A program made the position numbers and the translations under genes. A stretch of DNA of 64,000 nt from an uncultured Sphingomonadaceae bacterium. GTDB lineage: Bacteria; Pseudomonadota; Alphaproteobacteria; Sphingomonadales; Sphingomonadaceae. The stretch lies in assembly GCA_947488845.1 (NCBI GenBank), contig CANLBM010000008.1:1-64000 (forward strand), in the 5' to 3' direction. Positions 62,704 to 64,000 of the stretch are shown here, in pieces; position 1 is the first letter of the stretch; the number at the start of each line of letters is the position of its first letter. The notes beneath the pieces are model-generated. The model was given only the letters and a program-made list of their open reading frames with translations, searched no databases and was not told the origin of the DNA.

Positions 62704-64000
62704 TTGCGCTTTATCGTCGCATTTCTGGTATATTTTTGCCTCTCCGCGCCTGCGCTTGCCGAAGTCCCGATGGCAGACAGATTATGCACATTGAGCAGCG
62801 GGAACAATATTTCCGTGTCGGCAATGTTGAAGAGCGGAAAATCTTTTGACTGTTCCGAGAATAAATATGCCGTTGATGGTCCACGGGTCTGGGTAAAAAT
62901 TCCCTTTCTCGCCGAGACTTTGCCGCCCGGTACGGTAGAAGTCCAGAGCGAGAGCAACGGGCTTAGCACATTACAGGTCCATGCCGTTCTCGATGATGGC
63001 GCTATCTTGACCTCCTATTTTTCCAGACAAGCGGTGATCGACAACTGGCGGCCAAAAGGGCGGTTCGGGTTAGCCATTCCCGGCACCGAATATCCCGAAG
63101 TCCGCAGCCGCATAAAGCAGGTCTATGTGACGATTGACAACCCGCGGGTAGTCAGTTCGATATCGCTGATTGAGTTGGCATCCCAGAAAAAGTGGGATGA
63201 TCTGATGCTGCCGCTCTCGATCATGTTTGCGGTGCTTTGCGGCATGGCGATCATGCCGCTGATCTACAATCTGTTCTTCTACAGAGCGCTGCATTACAGT
63301 TTCATGCTGTGGCACAGTCTGATGATCGGCGCGACCGTCGCCTATACATTCAGTTCTTCCGGCCTGATCTTCATCATCTTTCCCGAGACCAGCCTGACAA
63401 CAAAAATGCTGATCAATTACTGGGCTCTCGCGATCGGGTTTGCGGCCAGTGGTTTCTTTCTGGTCAGCTTTGTCGAACGGGGGAAAATCGCTCCCTGGCT
63501 GCGATCCGTTGTGCTCGTGACGGCCCTGTTGCCAATATTTGTGACGGCATTTGCCATGCAGATCGACGAGGGCTATAGAATGGCCGGACGCACTTATTAT
63601 CACGGTTCATTTTTGCCGGCGTTTCTCATTGTACTTTACACAATGGGGCACGCACTGCGCCGCGGCAGCACGGCGATCTGGTTCCAGATTGCCGGCTGGG
63701 TTCCGATCATTATTTTCGGGCTGGACCGGGTGGCGCGCGGCATGGACCTCTATATCGGCTGGACTATACTCGACTATGGTCTTTATTTCACGCTGGTGCT
63801 CGAAACGATCATCCTCGCGATCGGCGTCGCCAACCGGATTCTTCGGCTGCGCCAGCAGCATGAAAGCACCTTGCGCAAACAGGTCGAACTGACCCTGCTC
63901 GCGGATACGGACGGACTGACGACAATGAACAATCGCCGTGCGTTCGAGCGGGAGTTCGGGCGCAACCTGCACGAATATAGCTACAGCCACCTTGCGATTA
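62704..64000 (+). CDS. 7TM-DISM-type diguanylate cyclase, cut by the window end
   Basis: An open frame from a TTG at 62704, with GGAGAGAGGGGA upstream, runs to the window end (432 codons). It encodes a signal peptide (FIVAFLVYFCLSAPALA), a ~130-residue periplasmic 7TMR-DISMED2-like domain, then seven membrane helices (start SIMFAVLCGMAIMPLIYNLF), a coiled linker and the opening of a GGDEF domain (TLLADTDGLTTMNNRRAFER). It is probably a membrane-bound c-di-GMP synthase; the GGDEF catalytic loop itself lies outside the window, so activity cannot be checked. Confidence 0.85.
   Translation, partial: MRFIVAFLVYFCLSAPALAEVPMADRLCTLSSGNNISVSAMLKSGKSFDCSENKYAVDGPRVWVKIPFLAETLPPGTVEVQSESNGLSTLQVHAVLDDGAILTSYFSRQAVIDNWRPKGRFGLAIPGTEYPEVRSRIKQVYVTIDNPRVVSSISLIELASQKKWDDLMLPLSIMFAVLCGMAIMPLIYNLFFYRALHYSFMLWHSLMIGATVAYTFSSSGLIFIIFPETSLTTKMLINYWALAIGFAASGFFLVSFVERGKIAPWLRSVVLVTALLPIFVTAFAMQIDEGYRMAGRTYYHGSFLPAFLIVLYTMGHALRRGSTAIWFQIAGWVPIIIFGLDRVARGMDLYIGWTILDYGLYFTLVLETIILAIGVANRILRLRQQHESTLRKQVELTLLADTDGLTTMNNRRAFEREFGRNLHEYSYSHLAI

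Overview
The window reads as a chromosomal segment of an alphaproteobacterium, most likely a sphingomonad (Sphingorhabdus/Parasphingorhabdus/Sphingopyxis-like). The reasons are the order aroA - small membrane gene - cmk - rpsA - ihfB, a DUF1476 (zeta-type F1-ATPase inhibitor) gene, a FYDLN_acid (TIGR02300) gene, a CrtZ carotenoid hydroxylase, and the short palindromic intergenic repeats common in sphingomonad genomes. No genus can be fixed from the sequence alone.

Positions 1-19,020 are accessory DNA ending at a tRNA-Ala(GGC) gene. From the tRNA inwards there is a tyrosine integrase (17105-18853), an XRE regulator next to its dead tandem duplicate, a membrane protein with HIRAN-like and OB-like parts, an overlapping gene pair (M15-peptidase-like and HNH-like), a small serine recombinase, and a two-gene reverse transcriptase operon (9250-12460). 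I read the operon as a type 3 defence-associated RT system (DRT3: Drt3a + Drt3b). Directly downstream, on the same strand, lies a structured element with a 16-nt closing stem and an unpaired CACACAC tract: a candidate for the DRT3 template RNA. The cassette is bracketed by 20-bp palindromic direct repeats. Left of it is a separate GC-rich module (78-8486): TetR regulator, patatin-like lipoprotein and a complete RND efflux operon, flanked by two same-orientation IS66 remnants; the right one truncates a LysR gene.

Positions 19,021-57,800 are mostly housekeeping: aroA-cmk-rpsA, ihfB, tRNA-Leu(TAA), two tandem peptide-type solute-binding lipoproteins without permeases, nadC and nadA (separated by a BrnT-type toxin-antitoxin pair and a GIY-YIG protein in repeat-rich DNA), an MBL-fold/DUF4230/Kelch-like operon, a BlaI/M56 pair with two operators, grxD-bolA-DUF1476, leuC/leuD with a small gene between them, crtZ, a SulP transporter, two GSTs, a PhoX-like protein, an epimerase/isovaleryl-CoA dehydrogenase pair, pyrD, ggt and an acyl-CoA synthetase. 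A four-hairpin candidate sRNA lies at 39948-40101.

Positions 57,800-59,750 are a second small accessory spot. A coiled-coil/winged-helix gene plus a PemK/MazF-like toxin is transcribed leftward from a good promoter. Back to back with it, a second promoter (TTGCAG-N17-TATAAT) drives a roughly 330-365 nt non-coding unit ending in two tandem terminators. The rest (extensin-like protein, monooxygenase-fold protein, DUF2171, gloB, a 7TM-type GGDEF protein cut by the window end) is ordinary chromosome.
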